Source: a virus | Strand: one strand, 5' to 3' | Virus record (IMG/VR): IMGVR_UViG_3300046096_000127 | Coordinates: 1-47,164 of that record | Length of the DNA: 47,164 bases | Shown here: piece after piece, positions 17,619 to 30,310 of the stretch | Layout of the letters: each line of letters begins with the position of its first letter | Position numbering within the stretch: position 1 is the stretch's first letter | Notes under the pieces: generated by a model | Databases searched by the model: none | Told to the model about the DNA's origin: nothing | Seen by the model: the letters and a program-made list of their open reading frames with translations, nothing else | Made by a program: the position numbers and the translations under genes

Positions 17619-18101
17619 ATGCCAGATGCTCAAGTTCAAATAGGCCAGGTAACCCTTACCACGGCCCAGACAGCCGTGGTATTTACTAACTTGACTCAAA
17701 GTTATAGGGATCTAATTTTAGTAGTAACTTTACAGAATTCCACCGTATCTGCGTACCCGAGTCTTCGTTTTAACGGCGATGCTACTTCAGGAAACTACTC
17801 ACGAGTAGGTTTACGTGGCAATGGTACTTCTGCTACGGGGTTTTACGTTACCCCGGAAACAGCTCTCTTTACCGACGGCCCGTCATCTGGAGAGTATGTA
17901 GTATTTAGAGTAATGGACTACAGTGCTTCAGATAAACATAAGACTGTAATTACCCACTCTCACTCAGTTACCGATAGTGAGAACTTAACTGTAGGCCGTT
18001 GGGCCTCTACTAGCTCGGTTACTTCGCTCTCTGTAACAACTACTAACACTGATACGTATGGTATTGGTTCTACGTTTATTCTGTATGGAGTACTAGCATG
18101 A
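17619..18101 (+). CDS. single-domain fibre protein, beta domain shared with both neighbours (160 aa)
   Basis: The protein is one free copy of the 160-residue domain: IGQVTLTTAQTAVVFTNLTQ, YRDLILVVTLQ, LRFNGDATSGNYSRVGLRGN, and a closing TYGIGSTFILYGVLA. The pattern (L..I...F..NGD.GxNY ... G..V.LYG) is one I associate with jelly-roll-like tail tip domains, but I cannot name the family with confidence. Its stop overlaps the next start as ATGA. Confidence 0.65.
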   Translation: MPDAQVQIGQVTLTTAQTAVVFTNLTQSYRDLILVVTLQNSTVSAYPSLRFNGDATSGNYSRVGLRGNGTSATGFYVTPETALFTDGPSSGEYVVFRVMDYSASDKHKTVITHSHSVTDSENLTVGRWASTSSVTSLSVTTTNTDTYGIGSTFILYGVLA

Positions 18102-19435
18102 GTTATGTACAAATAGCTAAACAAACTTTGTCGTCGCCAACTAATGTTTTTACTTTTCAGAATTTATCTCAGGTTTATACTGATTTGCTTATTGTTGCAA
18201 CTATTAGAACCACTAGAGCAAATACAGACCCAGGAGCTGACCTTCAGGTCACATTTAATAACGATACTGGTGCTAACTATAAGGTGCGCGGCTTTGAAGG
18301 TAACGGAAACGGTGCCTATGGAAGTTCTAACTTTGCAGTAGCAAACGGTATTGGTTACATTCTTAACGTCTCTAGTTTTGCTACTACAAATACTTTTGGT
18401 ACCTGGCAAATGTCTATCCCAAACTATACGAGTAGCAATACCAAGGTTTGCGCTATGGATAGTGCTTCAGAAACTAACGGAGCTACTAGTTACATGCGAG
18501 TAGGTACGGGTTTTTGGAACTCTACTACAGCTATTAACCGTATCGATATTACAGATGGAAACTCTTCCAACTTTATTGCTGGAAGTACAGTGACTATTTA
18601 TGGTGTTAATCGTATTCCTACAGCATCTTTAGGAGCCACTCCTGCAGTTGACTACCTTGTAGTTGCAGGCGGAGGTGGCTCTAACCAGGGAGGTGGTGGA
18701 GCTGGAGGACTTCTAACTGCATCTGGATTCTCTGTGGCCCCTGGCTCTCCTCTAACAGTTACTATTGGCGGGGGAGGAGCGGCTGGTTCTGGAAATGGAA
18801 TTACTCTTGGAGGTAATGGGTCCAGCTCTGTATTTTCTTCTATAACTGCTACCGGTGGTGGTGGAGGTGGTGCAGGAAACAATAACGCTGGTTCTGGAAA
18901 CAACGGTGGGTCAGGTGGTGGTGGTGCTCAGGTAGGTGGAGCAACCTCGTACGGTGGAACAGGGATTGCTGGTCAAGGTTATGCAGGTGGAACTAACGGT
19001 GGTTTTGGGGTAGCAAACTACCCTGGTGGCGGTGGCGGCGGGGCAGGTCAGGTAGGTGGAAACGCAATTAGTGCCACAGTCCCTGGAAATGGCGGAAATG
19101 GTATTGTAAATACTTTTTCAGGTAACGCTACCTATTATGCTGGTGGTGGTGGTGGCGGACTCAACACTGGCTCTGGGACTAATAGTATAGGCGGCCTTGG
19201 CGGTGGTGGCAATGGTGCCATAGCTAATGCTGCTGCAAACCCAGGTACTATTAATACTGGTGGTGGAGCCGGTGCCACGGGAAACGGAGGCGCTACTGGC
19301 GGTTCGGGCCTCGTAGCTATCCGTTACCCAGACACCTACACAGCTCCAGCGGCTGTAACTGGCAATCCTATGATCACTTTTGTCAACGGCTACCGCGTCT
19401 ATACTTGGACTGCTTCAGGCTCAATTACCTTCTAA
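18098..19435 (+). CDS. beta domain fused to a circularly permuted Gly-rich domain (445 aa)
   Basis: Residues 1-172 are the 160-residue domain (IAKQTLSSPTNVFTFQNLSQ ... GSTVTIYGVNRI). Residues about 180-410 are glycine-rich, entering directly at VDYLVVAGGGG and leaving at GSGLVAIRYPDTY. The strand that opens the domain in the sister genes (YYRTFTASGTLTI) is here at the very C-terminus as GYRVYTWTASGSITF. The order of strands is therefore rotated relative to the other six Gly-rich genes. It ends cassette 3. Confidence 0.75.
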   Translation: MSYVQIAKQTLSSPTNVFTFQNLSQVYTDLLIVATIRTTRANTDPGADLQVTFNNDTGANYKVRGFEGNGNGAYGSSNFAVANGIGYILNVSSFATTNTFGTWQMSIPNYTSSNTKVCAMDSASETNGATSYMRVGTGFWNSTTAINRIDITDGNSSNFIAGSTVTIYGVNRIPTASLGATPAVDYLVVAGGGGSNQGGGGAGGLLTASGFSVAPGSPLTVTIGGGGAAGSGNGITLGGNGSSSVFSSITATGGGGGGAGNNNAGSGNNGGSGGGGAQVGGATSYGGTGIAGQGYAGGTNGGFGVANYPGGGGGGAGQVGGNAISATVPGNGGNGIVNTFSGNATYYAGGGGGGLNTGSGTNSIGGLGGGGNGAIANAAANPGTINTGGGAGATGNGGATGGSGLVAIRYPDTYTAPAAVTGNPMITFVNGYRVYTWTASGSITF

Positions 19436-19476
19436 ATCCTGAGCAACTAAGGACAGTCAGTAAGTAGTGAATGCGG

Positions 19477-19482
19477 TAAAAT
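19477..19482 (+). promoter_or_regulatory. promoter-like -10, fibre cassette 4
   Basis: TAAAAT at 19477-19482 is preceded by GCGG and followed by AGAG-gtaata-CTCT, a potential leader hairpin, then ACCTTAAGGA and the ATG at 19512. The leader resembles that of cassettes 1 and 2 (TAAAATAGAG ... CTACCTAGGA), which supports shared ancestry. Confidence 0.6.
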
Positions 19483-19511
19483 AGAGGTAATACTCTACCT
19501 TAAGGACCGTT

Positions 19512-19873
19512 ATGTCGTGCTTTTCTAGCAATATATATGACATTATTGCAGACCAAGGTGCAACTTTTCAGCGACACATCGTTCTTAAGACCACAGCCAA
19601 GAAGCCAATTACCTTCGGGCTGCACACTGGACTGATGCAGATTAGAACTAGAGCTACATCTCCAGTTATCTTGCTAGAGCTTTCTACCGAGAATGGTCTA
19701 ATCAAGCTAGACGGGACCAAGGGGCTAATTGAGCTCTACATTTCAGCTGCGGTTATGACTGAAATGCCAGCTGGTGACTATGTCTACGATCTAGACCTAA
19801 CAGAAACAGAAACTTCTGAAGTTACTACTGTTCTTCAAGGCGAATTTACGGTACGTGCGGAGGTAACACGCTA

Positions 19874-19874
<1 letters not shown>
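19512..19874 (+). CDS. baseplate/fibre attachment-type protein (120 aa)
   Basis: The pattern is that of a common small phage protein found before fibre genes: [28 protein letters not shown]-like strand ([20 protein letters not shown]), [34 protein letters not shown] and a closing [15 protein letters not shown] recognise the pattern but not a firm family name. AAGGA precedes the ATG, and its TAA overlaps the next start as TAATG. It probably forms a small beta sandwich that joins the long collagen fibre to the baseplate (inference). Confidence 0.65.
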
Positions 19875-23770
<3,896 letters not shown>

Positions 23771-23781
23771 GGAGTAGATTA

Positions 23782-24597
23782 ATGCCTCTACTCTCAACAG
23801 CGGGTGCAGCATCTGCAAGAGGCTGGCTTGATATTATTCCTAAGCCAGTAGTCACTGGCGGAACATTGTACTCAGATGCTAGCTATAACTACATAGTATT
23901 TACTTCAAGCGGATCTCTATCAATAACTGGTGGAAGTATTATTGCCGACATGATTGTTATAGCTGGTGGTGGTGGCGGTGGTAATGACCAGAATGGTGGC
24001 GGTGGAGCAGGTGGACTTCTATCTGACCCAGCGGTATCTTTGGCTACCGGAACCTATACTGTAACTATTGGTGGTGGTGGTATCCCGTCTAATGGAAACG
24101 TTAGCCAAGGAACGAATGGAACTAACTCCAGACTGGGCTCACGCGCTGAGGCTATTGGCGGCGGTGTTGGCGATAATTACTACTTCTCTGCAGGTAGTGG
24201 TGGTTCTGGCGGTGGAGGAAGTATTCACAGCCCAGGTTCTGGGGTAGCAGGTCAAGGTTACGCAGGTTCACCAGGAAACTATGGTGGTGGAGGAGGAGCT
24301 GGTGGAACCTCGGGCGGGCAAGCTGGTGGTATAGGCTCAGCGGTATTCTCTAGCTGGGGCCTTGCTACAACTACTGGACAAAATGTTTCGGGTACTGTCT
24401 ATTATGCTGGTGGCGGAGCGGGCGGTCGCTATGGCGCTTTAGGTGGGTATGGCGGTGGTGGTAACGGTAATAACTACTCTGGTGGTATTCCGGCTACATC
24501 TGGTACTACTAATACTGGCGGTGGCGGTGGAGGTGCACTATTTGCTGCTGGAGGTAATGGCGGCTCAGGGATTGTAATAGTCCGCTACCCTAAATAG
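23782..24597 (+). CDS. Gly-rich adhesin (271 aa)
   Basis: A stand-alone Gly-rich domain: [40 protein letters not shown], and a closing GSGIVIVRYPK at the extreme C-terminus. There is no lectin domain. It follows the giant fibre with a strong AAGGAG site and could be its distal tip, in the way gp38-type Gly-rich tips cap long fibres in some T4-like phages (family knowledge; the pairing here is inference). It ends cassette 4. Confidence 0.75.
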   Translation: MPLLSTAGAASARGWLDIIPKPVVTGGTLYSDASYNYIVFTSSGSLSITGGSIIADMIVIAGGGGGGNDQNGGGGAGGLLSDPAVSLATGTYTVTIGGGGIPSNGNVSQGTNGTNSRLGSRAEAIGGGVGDNYYFSAGSGGSGGGGSIHSPGSGVAGQGYAGSPGNYGGGGGAGGTSGGQAGGIGSAVFSSWGLATTTGQNVSGTVYYAGGGAGGRYGALGGYGGGGNGNNYSGGIPATSGTTNTGGGGGGALFAAGGNGGSGIVIVRYPK

Positions 24598-24621
24598 CCT
24601 CTACACTGCAGTTTTTATCAT

Positions 24622-24629
24622 GGTAAAAT
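24622..24629 (+). promoter_or_regulatory. promoter-like extended -10, fibre cassette 5
   Basis: TGG at 24621-24623 followed by TAAAAT at 24624-24629. The leader has an ATAC-ttt-GTAT hairpin followed by AGGACATAA and the ATG at 24657. It lies within the 59 bases that separate the stop of the previous gene from the next start. Confidence 0.6.
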
Positions 24630-24656
24630 AGACATAATACTTTGTATAGGACATAA

Positions 24657-25928
24657 ATGGCCATCAATTTCCCAAACTCTCCATCAGTAAATGATGAATT
24701 TACGTATGATAATCGTACGTGGGTTTGGAATGGCGCTACCTGGGACGTAAAACTAACTACTTTTGTACTAGGACCAACCGGACCACAGGGCGGTACAGGT
24801 GCAACTGGGCCAACCGGACCTAGTGTAACTGGACCAACAGGTGCAGCTTCAAATGTCACGGGGCCAACAGGTCCAACTGGAGCAGTAGGGCCGCAGGGGA
24901 CCTTTGGTGGAGCTACGTTCAAGTACAACTACATCACTAGCACTGTAGATATCAATCCAGGATCGGGAAACCTAGGATTTGACAACACTCTAACTACAGC
25001 TACCATGCTCTATATAAGCTGGTTTGATTTCAATGCATCAGATGCTCAGGCTTACTTGGAAACAATTGATGACTCTAGCTCCGCGATCAAGGGCCACTTT
25101 AAAATTTCTGAAATTGGTAATCCAGATAATTATGTATATTATGCAATTACTGGGTATCACTACGCACATGACTCGTATTATGAAGTGCCAATATCTTACC
25201 TAGACGGAAACGTGACATCTTGGGCAAACAGCCAAGATGTGAACATTACCTTCGTACGCACAGGTGACAAAGGTGACGATGGACCAACTGGCCCTACGGG
25301 AGCGAGTGGCACCAACGGTACTAATGGTATAAATGGGTCAGATGGCCCGACGGGTCCAACAGGCACCACGGGCCCAACTGGACCTGGAGGCCTTAGCGGT
25401 TTAGTTGCTACTTCACCAGTTACGTTCAATGTTAATACATCAACTATAGGGTTTAACCAGAGTACGTCACTATCTCTAGTTGGTACGCAGACTATTACAG
25501 CTGCCTCGTCTACAGCTAAGGCATTGATTGTTAAAGGTGCGTCCTCTAACACAGCAAACATACAGGAATGGCAGAGCCCAGCCGGGACATCCGTTCTAGC
25601 TAGCGTAAGCGCTAACGGAAACATAGTTTCTCACCTAGAGTTTAATGCTCAGACAGCTAGCTATACTCTAGTTGCCTCGGATGATGGCAAGGTCATCGAA
25701 GTAAATAGCTCTCAGGACGTAGTGATTAGTGTACCTAGCGGCGCAGTATTTATGACTGGTGCTCAAATTACTATTGTAAGAGTGAATACTGGAGGAGTAT
25801 CAGTGGCGGGTTCTGGCGTCTCAGTGTATGGAACTCCAGGACTTAAGCTACGTGATCGCTGGTCATCCGCATCACTAATTAAACGCTCTAACGGAACTTG
25901 GCTACTACTCGGTGATTTGAGCGCATAA
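24657..25928 (+). CDS. collagen-like fibre with globular inserts (423 aa)
   Basis: N-terminal MAINFPNSPSVNDEFTYDNR module, closest in wording to the gene at 70 (SPSVNDVF). A collagen run (GPTGPQGG ... GPQGTFGG) leads to a unique globular insert of about 110 residues (FKYNYITSTVDINPGSGNLG ... VNITFVRTGDKGDDG), a second collagen run, then NTANIQEWQSPAGTSVLASV, as in the giant fibre, and a C-terminal beta module ending in GTWLLLGDLSA. The stop overlaps the FN3 gene as TAATG. Confidence 0.75.
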   Translation: MAINFPNSPSVNDEFTYDNRTWVWNGATWDVKLTTFVLGPTGPQGGTGATGPTGPSVTGPTGAASNVTGPTGPTGAVGPQGTFGGATFKYNYITSTVDINPGSGNLGFDNTLTTATMLYISWFDFNASDAQAYLETIDDSSSAIKGHFKISEIGNPDNYVYYAITGYHYAHDSYYEVPISYLDGNVTSWANSQDVNITFVRTGDKGDDGPTGPTGASGTNGTNGINGSDGPTGPTGTTGPTGPGGLSGLVATSPVTFNVNTSTIGFNQSTSLSLVGTQTITAASSTAKALIVKGASSNTANIQEWQSPAGTSVLASVSANGNIVSHLEFNAQTASYTLVASDDGKVIEVNSSQDVVISVPSGAVFMTGAQITIVRVNTGGVSVAGSGVSVYGTPGLKLRDRWSSASLIKRSNGTWLLLGDLSA

Positions 25929-28735
25929 TGAGAAACCATCACCACGGTGTAGAGGCTTCTCAAAATAGTAAATCATTTCTTGCTCCTAAAGCACCAACCA
26001 ACGTTACCGCACTAAACGTGAGCGGCAGACCATTCGGCAACGGAATGTTGATGCTGTCATATACCCCTAATCCAAACGGATCACCAGCAACTTCTTACGA
26101 GATAGTCTCCTCATCGGGGTCGTATCAAAACACATACGCTCCGGGAGAGACCATACTGGTTGGCAGCCTTACTGGCGGCGTAACCTATCAGTTCAAGATA
26201 CGAGCAATTAATGCTGCTGGCATTTCTCCATGGTCAGCTTTATCACCTGCAGTAAAAGTAAAGACTATCCCGGCTATCCCGGTACTAGGGACTCCAACTA
26301 ACGAGCCTGGCAGATTTTACGGTGATGGCGCTATAAGCCTCCCCTTTACTCCCCCTGCGGATGGGGGAAGTCCACCTGTAACTATCTTTGCAATTCCCTT
26401 TCCTAGCGGTCCAGTAGCGTATTTCACTACATCTCCAGGATTGGTAACAGGGTTGCAGGGCGGAAGTACTTATACAGTCAAGGCCGCGTCCTCTAATAAT
26501 GAGGGCACTACCGGGCTATCTGATCCGACTTCATCAGTAACGGTATATACCGCTCCAGAAAAAGCCTCAATCGGAAGTTTTACGGCGCTCAATAATACAG
26601 TTACAGTTACATTTGCTGCAGCAGGCGGTACCGGTGGGTCTCCAGTAACCTCTACAACCGTAATTCTGACAGATTTTAATACAGAAATGATTGTTGGAGA
26701 ATCTACAGCCGAATCTCCAGTAACATTTAGCGGAAACATAGAGTACGGAACTAAATATAAGGTAGAAGTTATTCGTACCAATGCGTACGGAAATTCAGAA
26801 CCAGCGTCGGCTACAGTAACTACTCAGGGAAATCCACCTAACCTACACGAGATATCCGCTACACCACTAAGCGGTAGCAGCATTTCGGTACATATGACTG
26901 CACCCGTATACCCATACGAAGTAACATATGACCTATATTATGGCCAAACTGGACTACCACTCAGCTATGCGGCTACATATACTGCAGCAGCAGATGTAGC
27001 TTTTGACGAGACTTTTGTTTTCAATGGATTGATCGCTAGTGTTGAGTACTCGTTTACTCTAGCCAACGGGCAAGTAGATGCTACTACCACTGCAACTACC
27101 TTACCCTTGTCTGCACCAGGTCAGATAAACCTAGTTGGAGATACAACGGTTGGCTCGACTATAACTTCGTTTGCTCAAAACTGGACTAATAATCCAACTG
27201 CCTACGAGACAAAAATTACATCTACATATGGCTATGATCCTACTGAGTCCAGTCCAATAGTAGCCACTGGAGAGTCTCAGGCATCATACAAAATTACCAA
27301 ACTTGACACTGATCCACCGCCAAACAGGTATCGATCATTCGTACGTGCTACCAATGCTAATGGTGTCTCTGGTTGGTACCCATCTAGCGCAATTCTAATT
27401 GCACAACCACTGGTAGGGGCTATCAGTATCAGCGAAGTTGCAGGGACTGCAACTACTACTAGTTTAAAAGTAAGACTCCAAGTAGCTATCTCTAGCTACG
27501 AACGATATTTCAGCGTATCTGCAAACAATGTTTTTAAGACAGACTATACAGTCTTGGAGGGGGCAACTTTAGATACGCAATACACTGTAACTGGACTTAC
27601 TCCAGGCGTCACATATACAGTCACACTGAGCGACCCATCGGGCAGTGCTTCAGTTAGCTTGACTACGTTAGGACCGCCTACTGGAGGTCAGTCTGGTATT
27701 TCTGGAACTGGTATGGCAGGAACTACACTAACGGCTACCACCAGCAACTGGGGAAACGCGCCTCTTTCTTACGAGACAAAGATTGTAGCTAGTACTGTCA
27801 ATCCACCAGTAGAAGGCAACATTACCAAAGCAAGTAGCCTGTATAACTCCGTGCAGTACACAATTACTACAGAAGATGCTGCAGACCCTCCATACTACTT
27901 CCGCGCATTTGGAAGATCTACAAATGCAAACGGAACTTCAGCATGGGTAGGATCTGACACTATTATTAAGTCATACCCTATACCAGTACCATCTGGTGGT
28001 ACCGTATCACTTACTGGCGGTAGTACTGTCGGATCTACCCTATACGCTAGTACAAGCGGCTGGGGCAATGTAAATAGCTATGAAATCAAGATTGTAGCAT
28101 CTACTAGTACCCCAACGGAATCTAGTGTTGCTAGAGCTACAGGAACTTCATCCACTAGCACCACGATCATAAATACTGATGCACTACCTCCGCTAGTACA
28201 GTTTCGAGCATATGCTAGAGCTACTAATAATGGTGGAACCTCTGCATGGGTATCATCTGGAGTTATCACCACTACCGCTGGCACTGCACCAACTGGAGGT
28301 TCTGTATCTCTAAGTGGTACTGGAGTTGCTGGTACATCTCTAACTGCAACAGCTAGTGGATGGTCAGGCGCTGATAGCGTAGAAACTATAATAAACGCTA
28401 GTACTTCTACACCAGTCCTTTCGAGCAACCTGACGAAGGCATCGGGGAATACCTCTACATCATATACAGTCACAACATATGATGCATCTTCTCCAGCATT
28501 CTATTTCTCGGCATTCTCTAGAGCAACTAACTTCTACGGAACTACCGGCTGGGTTCAATCAGGAACTATCCTATCGTCACCAGCAGCAACTACAGCAACT
28601 ACGGCAACTACGGCAACTACGGCAACTACGGCAACTACGGCAACTAGTTCATGTAATAATATCACCCTAAGCAACTGTGCCGCATGTGGTGGTGTTGTGA
28701 TGGGGACTGGATCAAATAGGATTTGTGCAATATAG
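25928..28735 (+). CDS. FN3- and Ig-like repeat fibre protein with Cys-rich tail (935 aa)
   Basis: Residues about 18-115 are a clear fibronectin type III domain (PTNVTALNVSG, YEIVSSSG, GVTYQFKIRAINAAGISPWS). Two or three more FN3-like domains follow to about 385. The second half has four 90-100-residue repeats with the pattern GxVSLxGxxxVGSTLxAxxSxW then YExKIVASTxxP and RAxARATNxxGTSAW. Near the C-terminus a Thr-Ala run (ATTATTATT) is encoded by 9-bp tandem repeats, followed by a cysteine-bearing tail CNNITLSNCAACGGVVMGTG. Such strings of beta domains act as spacers or weak glycan binders on virions. A His-rich start (MRNHHHGVEAS) is unusual. Confidence 0.75.
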   Translation: MRNHHHGVEASQNSKSFLAPKAPTNVTALNVSGRPFGNGMLMLSYTPNPNGSPATSYEIVSSSGSYQNTYAPGETILVGSLTGGVTYQFKIRAINAAGISPWSALSPAVKVKTIPAIPVLGTPTNEPGRFYGDGAISLPFTPPADGGSPPVTIFAIPFPSGPVAYFTTSPGLVTGLQGGSTYTVKAASSNNEGTTGLSDPTSSVTVYTAPEKASIGSFTALNNTVTVTFAAAGGTGGSPVTSTTVILTDFNTEMIVGESTAESPVTFSGNIEYGTKYKVEVIRTNAYGNSEPASATVTTQGNPPNLHEISATPLSGSSISVHMTAPVYPYEVTYDLYYGQTGLPLSYAATYTAAADVAFDETFVFNGLIASVEYSFTLANGQVDATTTATTLPLSAPGQINLVGDTTVGSTITSFAQNWTNNPTAYETKITSTYGYDPTESSPIVATGESQASYKITKLDTDPPPNRYRSFVRATNANGVSGWYPSSAILIAQPLVGAISISEVAGTATTTSLKVRLQVAISSYERYFSVSANNVFKTDYTVLEGATLDTQYTVTGLTPGVTYTVTLSDPSGSASVSLTTLGPPTGGQSGISGTGMAGTTLTATTSNWGNAPLSYETKIVASTVNPPVEGNITKASSLYNSVQYTITTEDAADPPYYFRAFGRSTNANGTSAWVGSDTIIKSYPIPVPSGGTVSLTGGSTVGSTLYASTSGWGNVNSYEIKIVASTSTPTESSVARATGTSSTSTTIINTDALPPLVQFRAYARATNNGGTSAWVSSGVITTTAGTAPTGGSVSLSGTGVAGTSLTATASGWSGADSVETIINASTSTPVLSSNLTKASGNTSTSYTVTTYDASSPAFYFSAFSRATNFYGTTGWVQSGTILSSPAATTATTATTATTATTATTATSSCNNITLSNCAACGGVVMGTGSNRICAI
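28586..28648 (+). repeat. 9-bp tandem repeat (GCAACTACG, about 7 units)
   Basis: Five exact GCAACTACG units (28595-28639) flanked by GCAACTACA and GCAACTAGT. They encode the Ala-Thr-Thr run before the Cys-rich tail. The unit is a multiple of three, so copy-number change alters linker length but not frame. Confidence 0.95.
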
Positions 28736-28777
28736 TTGTAGTATATGAATGTACATGAACAAAATAGAGGATAAATA

Positions 28778-28987
28778 ATGGCAACAAGAAAATTTGCAGC
28801 AGTGGCTGGTGAAGATGTATTTACCATACTAATATTTGATGATGACCCTGAAGTAAACCCTAGCGGTCCGCGACATGCAGCGGGATTTTCCTCGAAGCCT
28901 ATTATTGTCGAGATAGAAGAAAACTCTCCTGTCACCCTAGGCTGGACATATGATGGCAGCACATTTACCCCACCATCGGACTACTAA
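28778..28987 (+). CDS. small acidic protein, possibly fibre-assembly related (69 aa)
   Basis: An acidic protein with an AAVAGEDVFTILIFDDD start and a GWTYDGSTFTPPSDY end. The GWTYDGxxFxPP ending is common at the C-terminus of phage tail-fibre assembly and tail proteins, so a link to the preceding fibre is plausible. AGAGGA sits 6 bases before the ATG. The bases just upstream (CAAAATAGAGG) resemble the cassette promoters, but the distance to the ATG is too short for both a start site and this ribosome binding site. Confidence 0.6.
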   Translation: MATRKFAAVAGEDVFTILIFDDDPEVNPSGPRHAAGFSSKPIIVEIEENSPVTLGWTYDGSTFTPPSDY

Positions 28988-29217
28988 TGGCTACCCCCTG
29001 GGAAGAGTATAAGAAGAAGTTAGGCACCTCTCGCCCATGGGACATGTTGAACCCAGCTGCCGATCGCGTAGATGATAAAAAAGCTAAAACCAGGCTAGAT
29101 ATCTGCTTAGGGTGCGATAAGCTCATAAAAGTAACAAAACAATGCAGTGAATGCTTATGCTTTATGCAGCAGAAAACCAAACTTGCTAGCGCAGAGTGTC
29201 CGCTTCATAAGTGGTAG
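28987..29217 (+). CDS. small zinc-ribbon protein (76 aa)
   Basis: Six cysteines lie in the C-terminal half: C40-x2-C43, C53-x2-C56-x-C58 and C71, with H74 close to the end. This CxxC/CxxC spacing is a zinc ribbon. Proteins ending in CxCFMxxKTxLxxAxCPxxKW occur, as I recall, in aquatic T4-like phages without known function. The start overlaps the previous stop (TAATG). It may be a small nucleic acid-binding or assembly factor; no function can be assigned. Confidence 0.65.
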   Translation: MATPWEEYKKKLGTSRPWDMLNPAADRVDDKKAKTRLDICLGCDKLIKVTKQCSECLCFMQQKTKLASAECPLHKW

Positions 29218-29229
29218 TGGGCCCATATC

Positions 29230-30159
29230 TTGGATAGTATTTTTATACAAATACCCTCATATAGAGATTTAGAGCTACCTAAGACAATAGTAGATGCAGT
29301 AGCAAAAGCCTCTGGTAAGTATAGGCTTGTTTTTGGCATACACAGCTGCATCGCATACTCTGGCGAAATACTAATTCCTTTTATAGAATCTGACCTAGCT
29401 ACAATTAAATATGTAGAAAGTATAGCGCCCAACAATATAGGATTGCAGTTATCTAGACATATTGCTAACGAGCTATACACCGATGAAGATTACTACTTAC
29501 AGATCGATGCTCACATGAGATTTATGCCTAACTGGGATGAGATTGCAGTAGCAGATCTTAAGTACTATCAAGATTTGGGCATAAAAAAGCCTTTAATATC
29601 TGGCTATCCGCCTAGTTATCACTACCGTGAAGATACAGAAGTTCTAGAAGATAAAACAGTATTTCACACAACTAGAATGTCATTTTTAAAAAACCCTATT
29701 GCGTTTGAGAAGTCCTATATACCGTCTCAAGATGCCGTAGTGGCCCCGAAAGGTTGCATATATGGTACGTCAGTTGCTGGAGGATTAATTTTTACCGTAG
29801 GGGATTTTGCAAAAATAAAACCAAATAAGAAGATAGCATTCTGGGGGGAAGAGATTTTAATTGCAGCTAGAGCATTTACTCATGGCTTCACTCCAGTATT
29901 GCCTGTTCATCACCTACTGTGGCACCTATACTTCGATACTCAGCCAGATGGGTTTACACGCAGGGAGTCTGTTTGGGCAGATTATCCGGATCTTTGGCCA
30001 GAGCTAGATATGTTATCTAAGCTAGAGCTTATTGACATATTTAACAATGCTCGAATTGGAGACGATGCCTTAGGCACGGAGCGCACTCTAGAAGACTATG
30101 GCAACTTTGCTGGGCTAGATTTTAAAAATAGACGCGTTACTCAGCGCTGGGGGCTGTAG
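29230..30159 (+). CDS. GlcNAc-transferase-like glycosyltransferase (309 aa)
   Basis: The N-terminus SIFIQIPSYRD and the motif YYLQIDAHMRF (residues 88-98, DxH metal site at 93-95) followed by NWDE match the glycosyltransferase family typified by Dictyostelium Skp1 GlcNAc-transferase (PF11397), a GT-A fold acting on protein hydroxyl groups in its known member. The start is TTG at 29230; upstream the frame is closed by the previous gene's stop, and this start keeps the family's N-terminal strand. It is the last + gene of the fibre operon. Its 3' end overlaps a convergent small gene by 23 bases. A threonine-rich collagen fibre made in the same operon is an attractive substrate, but that is inference. 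Confidence 0.7.
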   Translation: MDSIFIQIPSYRDLELPKTIVDAVAKASGKYRLVFGIHSCIAYSGEILIPFIESDLATIKYVESIAPNNIGLQLSRHIANELYTDEDYYLQIDAHMRFMPNWDEIAVADLKYYQDLGIKKPLISGYPPSYHYREDTEVLEDKTVFHTTRMSFLKNPIAFEKSYIPSQDAVVAPKGCIYGTSVAGGLIFTVGDFAKIKPNKKIAFWGEEILIAARAFTHGFTPVLPVHHLLWHLYFDTQPDGFTRRESVWADYPDLWPELDMLSKLELIDIFNNARIGDDALGTERTLEDYGNFAGLDFKNRRVTQRWGL

Positions 30160-30265
30160 CTTTTTCATGTTGCTCTTCGCACACTCTAGCGAGGGACCTA
30201 ACAACAAAATTCTCTTTGCAAATTGCACATTGATACGAATTATTTACGCTGTTATTAAGTTTCAC
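30137..30265 (-). CDS. 42-residue zinc-finger protein
   Basis: A GTG start at 30265 with AAGGA 5 bases upstream gives 42 codons to TAA. The sequence has C13-x2-C16 and, 12 residues later, C29-x3-H33 (YQCAICK ... RVCEEQHE), a compact C2-C/H finger. Actinophages often carry such tiny single-finger genes. It lies downstream of the primase gene and past the terminator at 30311-30342, so it needs readthrough or a promoter I did not recognise. It overlaps the 3' end of the glycosyltransferase gene on the other strand. Function unknown; nucleic acid or protein binding is likely. Confidence 0.55.
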   Translation of the reverse strand: MKLNNSVNNSYQCAICKENFVVRSLARVCEEQHEKATAPSAE

Positions 30266-30310
30266 TAGATTCCTTACGGGCAACAATGGACCCTTCAATT
30301 ATCGCATAAA

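Noticed and set aside
28586-28648. Phase-variable tract able to switch the gene off
   Set aside because: The unit is 9 bases, so copy changes keep the frame. It can alter linker length only.
28758-28765. CAAAAT before the gene at 28778 as a sixth cassette promoter
   Set aside because: A start point at normal distance would fall beyond the AGAGGA binding site, so the two cannot both be used as read; the gene probably belongs to the fibre operon transcript.
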